Positions 10,931 to 26,251 of a stretch of 64,000 nt of DNA are shown here, piece after piece (position 1 is the stretch's first letter; each line of letters starts with the position of its first letter). The notes under the pieces are model-generated. The model was not told where the DNA came from. It was given only the letters and a program-made list of their open reading frames with translations, and did no database searches. The stretch covers positions 682,001-746,000 of the forward strand of contig NC_089430.1 of assembly GCF_026210795.1 (NCBI RefSeq), in the 5' to 3' direction. The translations under genes were made by a program, and so were the position numbers. This DNA is from Rhizophagus irregularis (taxonomy: Eukaryota; Glomeromycota; Glomeromycetes; Glomerales; Glomeraceae).

Positions 10931-13900
10931 TTTATTATTCAATGTTTTAATCATTGAAATGATCAACGCACTAGTATTATTGGTTTAATTTTTAATATAA
11001 AAATTATATTGTAATGGATAAAATAATTAAAACAATACAATATATCATTTTTATTTAATAAATTTTAGTAAAAACTTCATTATTTAATTAAATGTTAATT
11101 AAATTTAATTGTTTTTTCATTTTTTAATTTTTTTTTAATTTTTTTTATTTATCTCTTTGACGATGATCAAAGAAAAAAGATGATCAACAAAATTTTTTTT
11201 TACAAAAGTTTATTATTTGATAATTAAACTTAACAAGCAATAAGAGTATCACAGAAGTGCCCAATTTATGATTTTATTCTAATGATGTCAAAAGAAGCAA
11301 TATTTGCATATAGCAATATTTTTTGAAATATTAGCATTAAATAATGTATTACTATTGAAATTGCGAATATGCATATGCATATGCTGTTGCAATTGCATAT
11401 GCATATTTATATATATATAAATTTGAATTCTAAAGTTCACGTTGCACACTTCCAAATTTCTGAAAAAATACTTGAAGATCACACAACAAATACCAAATTA
11501 AGCGAAAAAGTACATTTATTTGGAAAGTGATCATCAATAACTATCACATTAAAAGTATACTATCGCGAATGACTTTCTTACAACATAAATCTTTCGTAAT
11601 TTCTGTTAATCGATACTCTCAAAAGATTGACGAATTTGTAGCGTAGCGATAAGTTGTCAAACGATTTTTTTTTAGTGGACGATATCATATTCGGTACACC
11701 TTACATTCATTAATTTATCGTTAAATAATTGCAAAGAAGAAATAAAATCGCATTAAAATTTCGATATACTCGATTAAATACGGCACATAATTAATTTTTT
11801 GAAACGAAACACACATTTTTTTTTTATACAACTATACTTTATTATGACTTCATATTATTTTAATTAATCAAATGTAAGATATAGTATAACTAATCAATTC
11901 GATCACATGACTATTAATTAAGATTTCTATTAAGGTTAATAACGTTAGGAATAGGGATTAAATTTTTAAATTTTGTTACTCAATGAGTAACCTATTTATT
12001 TATGTAATTTTTTTTAAATGTATCAGTATTACATGTACTAATAATAATGTAATAATAACTTACATTACAGTATAATATTTTTTTTTAATAATAAATCACA
12101 TAAAGACTTTTCTGAAGTATGCTTGTTATGAGATTTACCAAAATAACTCTTGGTTGTACCCACAGCTTCACACATCTTTTGTCAGGAAAAGGATAAAAAA
12201 ATAAAATTGAGTTATATTATCACATGAATATAAAAACTTTTAATTTGTATAAAAAACAATAATCATTTTTTAATTTGTAGAACAAGCTGCAAATACGCCT
12301 TTAAAAATTAATAAATTGTCAATTAAACTATTGAATCAAGATCGTAGATTGTTAAATAGTAACGTTGTATGATTATATTACAGAAAAAATTACTGTGTGT
12401 GTGAAATTAAAAGACCATAACAGAATGTACCATAAATTACTTGACGTATTGCATAAATTAATCTTGATAGAAATTAATAAGGCCATTCTATTAAAGAATT
12501 TTGTTTATTTTTTTTATTTGAGATGCGGGTTTTTTTCCATTTAAATTCCGCGAATATGTAACATATATATGAGGATCAAATTGCGGAATATTTTGTTATT
12601 TGGAATTACCGAAATGGCAGAATATTGTGATCCAACTTTTTGCCAATCATGTAACGGATTCTACGATACCCGGATAAAATTTTCTCTTTTATTAACAGTT
12701 AAGAAAATTTTTGTTTTTTCAAATAGTAATGCAGACATTAACTCATTTTTTGAACGCTTGATATCTAGTTTCTCTGCATCAAGATGGGCAGAGAAAGATA
12801 ATTAAAACAATTTTAAAAAGAAAATATATTGTAATTAAGATTTTTATGTTTGTACTTGCATATTACATTCGCCCATACAACAAAATTCCAACCTTAATAC
12901 CATTAACCTAATTCTAAAGATTCAGAATATAAATCTGGATACCATTTTTCTGGACGACGGCCGTGATGCTATATAAGTTCACAATACTTTAATGATAAAA
13001 ACAATTTTTAAACATCTATTTCATGGAAACAAACTAATTTCACGCAATTTTTAAAGATTAAAATTAACCATCTTGTTTCACAAGATTTATGGAAATATTT
13101 TTTTGCTCTTGATAACTTCCATCTCCTAGTTAATTGTAACTAATTTTAACTAATTGTAAAATTTTTACAAAATTTCGACAATAAAAGTGGAAAATATAAT
13201 ATGGTAAGCACGATATCTGGTATTTCATAACTAATGTATAATATTCTAATTCAGGATCTTTTGCAAAACTATAAATTATAATAAGATGAAAACACTGTTT
13301 ATACAAATATTATCACAATACATATCATATAATGAAAAAATTGTTAATTCATACACTGCAAAATTACCTATATTTATTAATTAAAATTTTTCATTTCAAA
13401 ACTAAATTATTGAATATGACCCCTACTCTCGCCATACTCTTTCACTTTCAAAAATCAAATTTGAAGTGTCCAACCCCTAATACTTCAAAATATAATAATA
13501 AATAATACATTCCTTAACATTACATAGTTAAATATTTTCTGGATGCTGCACAATTATAAGCCAGTCATCAAACGAAGAATAAGGAGAATAAAACAAAAAA
13601 AAAAAAGTTCATAAAAACTGTACAATTCTGCTCTATTAAATAAATAAAAAGATACATTTAAACTATATCTTCAGGAGTTTAACCCGTGCTTTCTAAAAAA
13701 ATATTTGGTAATTTAGATGAAAAAATGTGAGGAATAATAAATTCAGTATATACATAAATCAGTGCTTTTTTAGCCATACCCCTCATTTAGCCTTTAGGAA
13801 ATATCCAGTTAGGAAGTGAGAAATCAGCTGATTAGTTAATTTTAAAAATAAATATTAAAATTTGTACATATACAATCTAAAAGTTATTCCAATATTTTAT

Positions 13901-15948
13901 CATACATCATATTAAGTGTAATTGGATAAACCTTCTGAAAAAATGTGCAGCTGACTCAGGATATTTTTGAAAAATCCAGATGAAAAGAGGAGGTAACATG
14001 TTCACCTCTTCCTATTTTTTTTCAAATTCCTAATAGAGCAGAAGTCTGGATTGCTATTGTATAATTTCTTAATACAAATAACTAATAGTTGTCCAGTTTC
14101 TGATTTATGAAAATCTATAATTAAATGAAAAAGATTAAAAAGAAAATTAAAGAAATCATAAAAAAGTAAGTTGATGGCCTCGTTAAAAAATGTTTAAGCA
14201 AAGAACCAAAAAGAAACCCAGTAAGAAACTATACAGACCTGCTGCATGGTGAAAGGCTCGAGTTGTAATAGACCTGAAAAATATGAAGATAAGCCATTTT
14301 TTTATATTGACAGCAAATAAATAAAATAGACCTGAGATTTTTAATTTTTGTACAAATAAATAGCGTATTGTCCTCAAATTCTGATTGGTTTAGCTTATGA
14401 AAGTTGGCGTAGACATTATAATTATATAATTATTAACCAAACGCGTCAATTAATCAATTACCATCAAAAGCTATAGGTTATCATAGTTATCCATTATCAA
14501 AATATCATGCATTTTTAGATAATCTGTTAAAAGTCAGGCTAGTCAGCTTGTCATGAATTAATTCTACTATATTATGTAATTAAAAGTATTGTAAGCGATA
14601 TATTTAGCAATATCATAACCCATGTGATGATTAACAGTCAATTTTTACACAAATTCCAAAGTAGTCGGACAATTTGTTCACATAATCTGGCTATGTTCTT
14701 TTTTTTTGAAAAAAAAGTGAACTTACAGAAAGTTATTACTACCAACTTAATTCATTTTATCTCTTTGTAAATTATAATTAGAAATTTTAGAGCTGCGACA
14801 CCACATTACTGTACAATATAATAGATGGAAATTTTTACTATATTAGCCTATTCACAAAATTAGCTACGATTCTAAACACTTATTTCTCAAACATTCATAT
14901 CATTATTTAAAAAAGTTATTGAAGAAACTTTCAAATGAAGTTTAAAAAAATCGTTAAATTATTAGATGGTAATCCTTTTGATTTTTCAATATATCTTACG
15001 AATCTTTGTATTCTTTTTGTGCAAATATCATCTTTAATATATTATTTAAAATTGAAAATAATGTTAGTCTACAATTATCGTAATAATAATCTTTGCGTAT
15101 GATTAATTTAGATTATTTTAATAGTTTATTTTTCTACGATTATTCATTTAATAAACAAATATCACATGATTGACTATCAACATGTTTGAAATTTAACGAT
15201 TGGCTACAAATAAAATGAAGAGAGGTGTGATCAACATCTAAAAAACTTTAACTGATTAGAAACTGTTTAACCAAGGACCTTAATTAATTAATCGATTAAT
15301 ATTAAAAAATATTATAAATTCTTTTTTGGCTGCAGATTGTACCTATTTATTTTTACTCATATAATTAGTTGTATAAAGCCATATTTAATTAATTTTATTA
15401 TTAAAACATTAATAAAAAATCCGTTTGTTAAAATTTGAGTTTTGGAGAATATGTGACCGAAATTTCATCATTTCTGGTTGCATTATTAATTTTAATAAAT
15501 TGACCGATTTTTGAGATGCCCTAACTGGCTAACCATCTTAATCATCTATTAATGTTAATCAGTTCAAACCTCTAAAATAAAAAGCCAATACTTACTATCA
15601 TAAAGAATATTATCGAAGAATAATATTTTATTTCGCAATAATCCACAACTTATTTAGAACCATCCTTACATAATGTACATACAAAGATACTTTATTAAGC
15701 CACATTTATTACATGAACTTCTAGTGGGTGTATTCTACTGTAATAAAGACGTCATAGAAAAGTAATTTTACATCAAACTTAATTATTACTTATTAATACA
15801 ATTGGAATATTAATAGTTAGTTTATTTATTACTTCTTTTTTTGATAATTTTTTCAAATATGAATAATAAATAATAATAAAACAAGAATAAAATTTATATC
15901 TGATGTTATTTTTATATACTAAATATTTACATAAAAGTAAAATAAGTT
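10931..15948. other. Long intergenic stretch
   Basis: About 5 kb with no convincing gene. A palindromic cluster of ATGCAT units lies at 11366-11406. A 78-codon open frame at 12569-12805 has no recognisable motif and is not supported. The rest is AT-rich with frequent stops in all frames. Confidence 0.5.
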
Positions 15949-17581
15949 TTAATTTCCTCCATCTATAACAAAAAAATAGTTTAATTAAATTTAATAGATA
16001 AAAAAATCACATGCAAAGAAATTACCTTTAGAATTAATATCAAGTTTAGTAAAATCCATTTTTAAGGAATCTGTAAAATAAAGGAATAATTATTACTCTA
16101 AATAGAATTAAATAATTATTTTAATTAAAGTTACCTGAATATTCTAAATCAGTATTGTCTGCATTTTTGGGTTCTGGAAGATTTTTAAAATCCAAAAGAC
16201 TACTTGTATAAACTGCTTGAGGGTGTGTTGTATATAAGAGATTACTAGTAGATGATAATGGTGGTTGATCCATTGAAGATGACAAGTTTTTATTAATATC
16301 ATCTGTTTCTTTAACTTGCCTATAAATTACAGAATCCACTTTACTACTATTAATAGCAGCCCATAAACCATAAAATAACCTAGATAATTCATATGCATTA
16401 GGTCGTTTTAAAGGGTCTGCATTCCAACATTGATTAATAGTATCAAAAATTAATTGAGGAATTTTATAATTGGACTTTGGCCTCAACCCCTTGCAAATTT
16501 TCATTGCTAAAAATTCATCATGAGCTATATCATAATAAGGTGGGAAACCTGTACAAATTTCATATGCAATAATTCCATATCCATAAATATCACTTGCTTG
16601 TGTATATTCTTTTCCTCTTAAAACTTCTGGTGCTACATAAGGTAATACTCCATATATTTTTTTATTACTATTTTGAGAGAATCCGACATTTGCTGGTTGA
16701 CATAGTCCCAAATCAGTAATATAAGCTTGGCCAATAAAGTTACTTAATATATTCCCACAATGAAAATCATGATGAATTAAACCTTCATGATGAATATCTT
16801 TAAGACCATTTGCAACACTTTGTAAAATCATCAATTTTTGGCTCCAATTCAGTGAAATGAAATAGTTATTCAAATGTTGTCTTAAACTACCATCTTTTAA
16901 TTGCATCACCATCATAAAATTATTTGTTTTTGGATCTTTTGTAATACCAAAACAACAAACTGTCCAACCAGAATGATATACTAAAATATTTGATTCAACC
17001 TTAAAATAAAATTATACTAGTTAGTTTAACATTTATAAAGGATAATGAAGATTCATAAGAAAATATCTTACTTCTTTTAAAAAATCTGCTGTAATACCTT
17101 GTGAATTATATAAACATTTTAAAGCAACTTTTGTCTCACCATTTCTTTTCCACTGATTATTATCATAATTCCATCTCAAAATATTTCCATCTTTCCAAAC
17201 TGCTTTAAAAGTAGTTCCAAATCCTCCTTTTGCTAAATATTCAACATCTTCAAATTTATCATATTCAATCCACTCTATGATATGCCTTGGATCTTTAGCT
17301 TTCAATTGTGCTTTTTTAATAAATTCATCAACGTCATGATTTCCACTTGTCCAATTTTTGAAATTTTGTTTAAAATGCTGTAAAATACATGGCCAACAAA
17401 CACAATAACCAGTATTAGGCTGCTTACATTCTTTACATAAACCAAATACTTTATAAAGTTCTTTTAATTCTTTGTCTGTTATTAGTTTATCGATTAACGA
17501 TTCTTGTTCTTCGGTCAAATTATGATTGTCAAAATCTTTTATTTGTTCAAATACATCATCACTTAGTTTAATTTCAGCCAT
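15949..17581 (-). CDS. TKL-like protein kinase, CxxC N-terminus, four exons
   Basis: Proposed exons are 17581-17072, 16999-16135, 16070-16026 and 15962-15949 (477 residues). All junctions are GT-AG and in phase. Start: the second Met (M-A-E-I-K) fits the relatives better than the upstream one. C-K-E-C (49-52) and C-V-C-W-P-C (60-65) suggest a small zinc-binding module, followed by N-W-T-S-G-N (76-81). The kinase domain starts near 104: glycine loop G-G-F-G (119-122), V-A-L-K with Lys145, catalytic loop I-H-H-D-F-H-C-G-N (Asp248), D-L-G (266-268) in place of DFG, A-P-E (293-295) and C-W-N-A-D-P-x-x-R-P. The HRD arginine is replaced by His. Such kinases phosphorylate Ser/Thr or Tyr on protein substrates; the substrate here is unknown. 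The C-terminal tail carries the family motif Y-T-S-S-L-L-D-F-K-N-L-P-E-P. Short phase-1 tail exons resemble those of the kinase at 55.4-57.7 kb. Confidence 0.88.
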
Positions 17582-17762
17582 TTTAATAAATAATTTATTA
17601 AACAAAAAAAAAGAAAGGAAAGAAAAAAGAAATAGTGGTTAAACGTTGCAATGATGTCGAGATCGGCAACAAATTATCAAAAAGACTATTAAAATACTAA
17701 AATACACAGAAACTCTAATCTTGATCGGCAATTAATTTATTCAATTTTGGCAATTGTGGCTT

Positions 17763-17770
17763 TTTATATA
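17763..17770 (-). promoter_or_regulatory. Possible TATA box of the 15.9-17.6 kb kinase
   Basis: TATATAAA on the minus strand, about 180 bases upstream of the proposed ATG at 17581. Position is plausible but AT-rich DNA makes chance matches common. Confidence 0.3.
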
Positions 17771-18600
17771 AATTCCCATAATAGGCAACGTGAGTTTAAG
17801 TTAAACTTTTACGAATGTTGAATATTACTAACCAAAATAGAATTTGAAAATTTGAGAAAGAATTCGTTAGTTTCTGTGGAATTGATATCGTATTAACAAA
17901 ATCCGAAAATAATTTATGGAGAATTGCGAATAATAATATATCTTTATAATATATATATAGTATATATATATTAAAACAAAATTATTTTGAAATATTTACA
18001 AAATCTTGTTTTTGACTTCAAATTTTCACTAAATTTTCATTTGAAAATAATTAATAAATAAATAAAATCACATCTTTAATAAAAATGTGAAATTTTAATA
18101 TTTAATAAATTCATAAATTATTGATAGACCTTTATTTAGAATATATCATATAATTTGAGCTTCAGGTTTGTAATAATAAATTGCATTTTATTAGTACTTA
18201 TCCCAGTTTTTTATTGGCTAAATTCCAGATCACATGATATAGAATCAGCTCAGAAAATTGAAACAAAATCATGTGATTGTCGAGTATCAGCACCATATGT
18301 AGATTATGAAATTACATAATATAATTTTAAAAATTATGGTAATGATGTAAAAGTTTATTCTACATGATCACCACTTTAGATGTAACAGATGTAACTGATC
18401 ATTTCCAAGTTGGTTTTAACAAAAAAAGTGCGAATTAAGAAAATGTTTTTTTCATGATTTTTGCTGTGTAACAATGAGGCTTGATGATTCATGATTGACA
18501 CACATTTCAGATATATGTGCAAAATTTGTTGTTGTACATAATGCTTGTACTTATGATCAACACTTTTGCGCATAATGCATTTTGCATAAATATTATTACC
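17771..18600. other. Intergenic, likely shared upstream region of two divergent kinase genes
   Basis: No ORF worth calling. It separates the minus-strand kinase from the plus-strand gene starting at 18705. The octamer CACATGAT or its complement appears near 18230 and 18268 and also near 15168, which might be a shared site. Confidence 0.4.
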
Positions 18601-18704
18601 ATATATATATACTTATAAAGGTGTTTAATAATAAAAAAAAAGAAAAAAAGAATATTTACATTATCTTTTCCAGTCAGAAAGAATTTTAATATAATTGTAT
18701 AGTA

Positions 18705-18920
18705 ATGGATGATAAAGGTAATAATCAATATATAATATAAACATTTAATACAATTAGAATTCTAATATTTTTAAACAAATTTACAATATAATAAAACTAG
18801 TTTCTAGTAATATTGAATTTGAAGGAAGCAGTACTAAAGAATTTGAAGGAAATAGCTCTAAGGAATTCAAAGAAAGTGGCTTTGAAGAATTTGCAAAAAG
18901 CAGTACCAAGGAATCTAAAG
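18705..18920 (+). CDS. N-terminal exons of the array-linked kinase gene
   Basis: Two exons are proposed. The first is 18705-18717 (M-D-D-K plus one base), ending at GTAATA. The second is 18801-18920, after the acceptor AAAACTAG, entering and leaving in phase 1. The second exon encodes a Ser/Glu/Lys-rich segment with an imperfect repeat of the type S-S-T-K-E-F-E-G-N-S-S-K-E-F, with no stop. A TATA-like run lies at 18601-18610. The donor at 18921 (GTATAT) is followed by the microexon array and, at 26868, by the kinase exon. Linking these pieces into one gene is inference; the exon could instead belong to a short separate transcript. A second donor (GTAAAA) is available after A-G-C-A-T near 18931. 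Confidence 0.5.
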
Positions 18921-19907
18921 GTATATTAAGCATGTAAAAATATTAAGTTTTTATATTTAAATACTATCTATAATAATTATATCTTATATAATATACAAAT
19001 ATAGCTCGTAAGTTAATATAGGTTATCTTATAACTGAATAATAATGGAATTACTTATCATTTTTATCACATTTCATGTAATTAAATAATTCATTTAATGG
19101 TTTAGTTGGTAAGTTATTAGTTATTTAAGTTATTAATTCTTTATTTTGTTATTTTGCATAATATTCAAATAACTAAATTGAGTAAATTCTTTATTTAATT
19201 AACTATTTAATAATTAATTGTGTTACAGAAGGTAAGTTACAATATCATATTTATTTGTTTAATATTTATATAACTTAACTAATTATATTCTTAATTTAAA
19301 TAACTAGATTGTAAGTGATATATTTATTTACAGTAATTACTTTTATATTATATTTATATTTAACTAATACAGTAATTAATTAATAATACTAGGGTGTAAG
19401 TTATAGAATACTTACATTTCTATTATTTAAATTAACTAAATTAACTAAATTCTTTATTTAAAAAATTATTTTGTAATTTCTTTAGTTGGTAAGTTATAAG
19501 TTATTTATTCATAATAATTACATATAATTTAAACTAACTAAATTTTTTATTTAAACAGATCGTAAGTTATAATTTATTTATTTAATTCTATTATTACTTA
19601 TTGTTATAATATTTTACATATAATTTAAACTAACTAAATTCTTTATTTAATAAATTATTTAATAATATAGATAGTAAGTTATTTAATTCTTGTTATAATA
19701 TTTAAATGTAATTTAAATTAACTAAATTCTTTAATTAAAAAATTATTTTCTAATTTCTTTTAGTTGGTAAGTTATAAGTTATTTATTTAATTCTATCATA
19801 ACTCATTGTTGTGATATGTACATATAATTTAAACTCACTAAATTCATTATTTAAAAAATTATTTAATAATATAGGGAGTAAGTTATTTATTTAATTCTAT
19901 TATTACT

Positions 19908-20292
19908 AAGGATGCTCATTGGTCCTAAAAGATCATGGTCTTACAGTCTTACACCTTGAAAAGACAAACCAGTCCATCTTGGTGTAGGACTGTGGTCTTT
20001 CAGCCCTATATCACATACAATAAGACCATCAGTATTTTTAAGAACCACAGTCTTTTTAAGACTGATCAGTTTTTTTTGCTTTTTTTTTTTGCAAACAAAA
20101 AAATTTTTTGAGCTTTAAATTTAATATAAAATCATTTATTATGAGAAGACCAGTATGAGGACTGGTCAGTCCTCAGGACCAGTCCTACTGCACACAAAAA
20201 AATGCAAAACCGTGGTCTGGTCCTACAAGTCCTGGGACTGACCAGTCTAGGGTTGAGTAGGACCAGTAGGACCAATGATCATCCTTATTAGT
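19908..20292. mobile_element. hAT-like MITE inside the microexon array
   Basis: A 385 bp insertion with inverted ends AAGGATGCTCATTGGTCCTA (left) and, on the other strand, AAGGATGATCATTGGTCCTA (right). The flanking TTATTACT at 19900-19907 and 20293-20300 matches a single copy in neighbouring array units, so an 8 bp duplication is well supported. The interior is rich in GGTCCTA and GACCAGT motifs in both orientations. No ORF. Confidence 0.82.
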
Positions 20293-23200
20293 TATTACTT
20301 ATTGTTATAATATTTGCACATAATTTAAACTAACTAATTTCTTTATTTAAAAAATTATTTAATAATATAGAGAGTAAGTTTTTTATTTAATTCTATTATT
20401 AACAATTGTTATAGTATTTACATATAATTTAAACTGACTAAATTCTTTATTTAAAAAATTATTTAATAATACAGGGAGTAAGTTATTTATTTAATTCTAT
20501 TATTACTTATCATTATAATATTTGCATAAAATTTAAACTAACTAAATTCTTTATTTAAAAAATTATTTAATAATATAGAGAGTAAGTTATTTATTTAATT
20601 CTATTATTACTTATTGTTATAATATTTACATATAATTTAAACTAACTTATTTCTTTATTTAAAAAATTATTTAATAATATAGGGCGTAAGTTATTTATTT
20701 AATTCTATTATTATTGTTATAATATTTACATATAATTTAAACTAACTAATTTCTTTATTTAAAAAATTATTAAATAATATAGAGCGTAAGTTATTTATTT
20801 AATTCTATTATTACTTATTGTTATAATATTTATATATAATTTAAACTAACTAAATTCTTTATTTAAAAAATTATTTAATAATATAGAGAGTAGTAAGTTA
20901 TTTATTAAATTCTATTAATATATTATTTTAATTTAACTATTACATATAATTTAATTAGACTAACTATAATATTTACATATAATTTAAACTAACTAATTCT
21001 TTATTTAAAAAATTGTTTAATAATATAGAGAGTAGTAAGTTATTCATTAAATTCTATTATTATATTATTTTAATTTAAATATTACATATAATTAGACTAA
21101 CTATAATATTTACATATAATTAAACTAACTAAATTCTTTATTTAAATAGATTGTAAGTTATAAGTTATTTCTTTAATACTATTATTCCTTATTGTCATAA
21201 TATCCACATAGAAATTTAAACTAACTAAATTCCTTATTTAAAAAATTATTTTGTAATTTCTTTTAGTTGGTAAGTTATAAGTTATTTATATAATTTGATT
21301 ATAACTCATTGTTATAATATTTACATATAATTTAAACTATCTAAATTCTTTATCTAAAAATATTATTTTATAATATAGGAAGTAAGTTATTTATTTAATT
21401 CCATTATTACTTATTATTACAATATTTCATATAATTTAAACTAATTAAATTCTTATATGATTTTGCTATTGCTTATTGTTATGATATTTACATATATTTA
21501 AACTAACTAAATTCTTTATCTAAAAATTTATTTAATAATATAGGGAGTAAGTTATTTATTTAATTCTATTATTACTTATTGTTATAATATTTTATATAAT
21601 TCAAACTAACTAAATTCTTTATTTAAATAGATTGTAAGTTATAAGTTATTTATTTAATTCTATTATTACTTATTGTTATAATATTTGCACATAATTTAAA
21701 CTAACAAAAATTCGTTATTCAAAAAATTATTTTGTAATTTCTTTTAGTTGGTAAGTTATAAGCTATTTATTTAATTTTATTATTACTTTTTGTTATAATA
21801 TTTATATGTAATTTAAACTAACTAAATTCTTTATTTAAAAAATTATAGAAAGTAAGTTATTTACTTAATTCTATTATTAACTATTGTTATAATATTTAAC
21901 TAAATTTTTTATTTAAAAAATCATTTAACAATATATTTACTTGTACTATTATTACTTATTGTTATAATATTACATATAATTTAAACTATCTAAATTCTTT
22001 ATTTAAATAGATCGTAAGTTATAAATTTTCATTTAATCCTATTACTATTACTTATTGTTACAATATTTACATATTAAAAAAATATTTTGTAATTTGTTTT
22101 AGTTGGTAAGTTATAAATTATTTACTTAATTCTATTTTATAATGTTTACAAATAATTTAAACTAAATAAATTCTTTATTTAAATAGATCGTAAGTTATAT
22201 TTAATTCTTGTAATATTTTACATATTATTTAAACTAACTAAATTCTATTTAAAAATTATTTAATAATATAGAGAGTAAGTTTTTATTTAATTCTGTTATT
22301 ACTTATTGTTACAATATTTATATATAATTTAAACTAATTAAATTCTTTATTTAAAAAATTATTTTGTAATTTCTTTTAGTTAGTAAGTTATAAGTTATTT
22401 ATATAATTCTATTATTACTTATTGTTATAATATTTACAAATAATTTAAACTAACTAAATTCTTTATTTAAAAAATTATTTTGTAATTTCTTTTAGTTAGT
22501 AAGTTATAAGTTATTTATTTAATTCTATTATTATTTATTGTTATAATATTTACATATAATTTAAACTTACTAAATTCTATTATTTAATAGATCGTAAGTT
22601 AAAGTTATTTATTTTAATTCTATTAATACTTATTGTTATAATATTTACATATATCTAAACTAACTATAATATTTACTATGTATAATTTAAATTAATTATA
22701 ATATTTACATATAATTTAAACTAACTAAATTCTTTATTTAAATAGATTGTATGTTATAAGTTATTTATTTAATTCTATTATTACTTATTGTTATAATATT
22801 TAATATGATTTAAAACTAACTAAATTCTTTATTTAAAAAATTATTTTATAATTTCTTTTAGTTGGTAAGTTATAAGTTATTTGTATAATTTTATTATTAC
22901 TTATTGTTATAATAATTACATACTATTTAAACTAACTAAATCTTTATTTAAAAAATTATTTAATAATATAGGGAGTAAGTTATTTATATAATTCTATTAT
23001 TACTTATTATTATAATATTTACATATAATTTAAACTAACTAAATTTTTTATTTAAATAGATCGTAAGCTATAAGTTATCATTATATAATTCTATTATTAC
23101 TTATTTGTTATATAATTTAAACTAACTAAATTTTTTATTTAAAAAATTATTTTGTAATTTCTTTTAGTTGGTAAGTTATAAGTTATTTATTTAATTCTAT

Positions 23201-24843
23201 TATTACTTATTGTCATAATATTTACATATAATTTAAACTAATTATATTCTTTATTTAAATAGATCGTAAGTTATAAGTCATTTATTTAAATCTATTATTA
23301 CTTATTGTTACATTATTTACACATAATTTTAAAAAATTATTTTGTAATTTCTTTAGTTGGTAAGTTATTAGTTATTTATTTAATTCAATTATTACTTATT
23401 GCTATGATATTTATACTATATAATTTAAACTAACTAAATTCTTTATTTAATAATATAGAGAGTAAGTTATTTATTTAATTCTATTATTATTTATTGTTAA
23501 TATTTACATGTAATTCAAACTAACTAAATTCTTTATTTAAAAAAATTATTTAATAATATAGGGAGTAAGTTATTTATTTAATTCTATTGTTACTTATTGC
23601 TATAGTATTTACATATAATTTAAACTAAATAAATTCTTTATTTTTATTTAAAAAATTATTTTGTAATTTCTTTTAGTTGGTAAGTTATAAGTTATTTATA
23701 TAATTCTATTATTACTTATCATTATAATATTTACATATAATTTAAACTAACCAAATTCTTTATTTAAAAAATTATTCATTTAGTTGGTAATTTATAAGTT
23801 ATTTATTTAATTCTATTATTTACTTATTGTTATAATATTTACGAATAATTTAAACTATAATATTTATACATAATTTTAACTAATTTTAATATTTTATATA
23901 TGATTTAAACTAACTAAATTCTTTAATTAAATAGATCGTAAGTTAAAGTTATTTATTTTAATTCTATTAATACTTATTGTTATAATATTTATATATAATT
24001 TTAAACTAACTAAATGCTTTATTTAAAAAATTATTTAATGATATAGGGGGTAAGTTATTTATTTAATTCTATTGTTGTTATAATATTTACATATAATTTA
24101 AACTAACTAAATTCTTTATTTAAATAGATCGTAAGTTATAAGTTATTATATAATTCTATTATCACTTATTGTTATAATGTTTACATATAATTTAAATTAA
24201 CTAATCCTTTATTTAAAAATATTTAATTATATAGAGAGTAAGTTATTTATTTTATTATATTATTATTTATTGTTATAATACTTAAACTAACTATAACAGA
24301 TAATATTTACATATAATTTAAACTAACTATAATATTTATACATAATTTTAACTAATTTTAATATTTTATATATAATTTAAACTAACTAAATTCTTTAATT
24401 AAATAGATCGTAAGTTAAAGTTATTTATTTTAATTCTATTAATACTTATTGTTATAATATTTACATGTAATTTAAACTAACTAAATTCTTTATTTAAATA
24501 GATCGTAAGTTCTAAGTTATTATTTAATTCTATTATTACTAATTGTTATAATGTTATCATATAATTTAAACTAACTAAATTCTTTATTATATTTAATAAT
24601 ATAGGAAGTATGTTATTTATTTAATTCTATTGTTACTTATCATTATAATATTTATATATCATTTAAACTAACTAAATTCTTTATTTAAAAAAATTATTTT
24701 GTAATTTCTTTTAGCGGGTAAGTTATAAGTTATTCATTTAATTCTGTTATTATTTATTATTATAATATTTACATGTAATTTAAACTAATTTAATTCTTTA
24801 TTTAAATAGATGGTAAGTTATAAGTTATTATATAATTCTATTA

Positions 24844-24975
24844 CCGTATTTTGCGGTAAGTAAGCACCCCGAAAATAAGCACCCCGGCCAGAATTATGGC
24901 GATTTTGGCCAAAATTATGAGGATCTTGGACGGCATTAAGTGCAAAAGGGGATGCTTATATACCACAAAATATGG
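24844..24975. mobile_element. 132 bp TA-flanked MITE inside the array
   Basis: Inverted ends CCGTATTTTGCGGTA and, on the other strand, CCATATTTTGTGGTA, with AAGCACCCC-type sequence just inside both. Flanked by TA at 24842-24843 and 24976-24977. Excision in silico restores the array consensus CTATTATTACTTATTG. Tc1/mariner-type by target preference. Confidence 0.85.
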
Positions 24976-26251
24976 TATTACTTATTGCTATAATGGTTAC
25001 ATATAATTTAAATTGACTAAATTCTTTATTTAAAAACTTATTTCATAGCTAGTAAGTTATTTATTTATAATTCTATTATTACTTATTGTTATTATATTTA
25101 CATATAATTTAAACTAACTAAATGCTTTATTTAAAAAATTATTAAATAATATAGGGAGTAAGTTATTTATTTAATTCTATTATTACTTATTGTTATAATA
25201 TTTACATATGATTTAAACTAACTAAATTCTTTAATTAAATAGATCGTAAGTTAAAGTTATTTATTTTAATTCTATTAGTACTTATTGTTATAATATTTAT
25301 ATATAATTTTAAACTAAATTATTTAAAAAATTATTTAATGATATAGGGGGTAAGTTATTTATTTAATTCTATTGTTGTTATAATATTTACATATAATTTA
25401 AACTAACTAAATTCTTTATTTGAATAGATCGTAAGTTATAAGTTATTATATAATTCTATTATCACTTATTGTTATAATGTTTACATATAATTTAAATTAA
25501 CTAATCCTTTATTTAAAAATATTTAATTATATAGAGAGTAAGTTATTTATTTTATTATATTATTATTTATTGTTATAATACTTAAACTAACTATAACAGA
25601 TAATATTTACATATAATTTAAACTAACTAAATTCTTTATTTAAATAGATCGTAAGTTATAAGTTATTATATAATTCTATTATCACTTATTGTTATAATGT
25701 TTACATATAATTTAAACTAACTAAATCCTTTATTTAAAAATATTTAATTATATAGGGAGTAAGTTATTTATTTTATTATATTATTATTTATTGTTATAAT
25801 ATTTAAACTAACTATAACAGATAATATTTACATATAATTTAAACTAACAATAATATTTGTACATAATTTTAACTAATTTTTAATATTTATATATAATTTA
25901 AACTAACTAAATTCTTTAATTAAATAGATGGTAAGTTATGTTATTTATTTAATTCTATTATTACTTATTGTTATAGCATTTACATATAATTTAAACTAAC
26001 TAAAATTCTTTATTTAAATAGATTGTAAGTTATAAGTTATTTATTTAATTCTTGTTGTAATATTTATATATATTTTGACTGACTAAATTCTTTATTTAAA
26101 TAGATTGTAAGTTATAAGTTATTTATTTAATTCTATTATTACTTATTGTTGCAATATTTATATATAATTTTGACCGACTAAATTCTTTATTTAAATAGAT
26201 TGTAAGTTATAAGTTATTTATTTAATTCTATTATTACTTATTTTTATAATA

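Noticed and set aside
12569-12805. 78-codon ORF
   Set aside because: No domain, no splice context and no compositional support.
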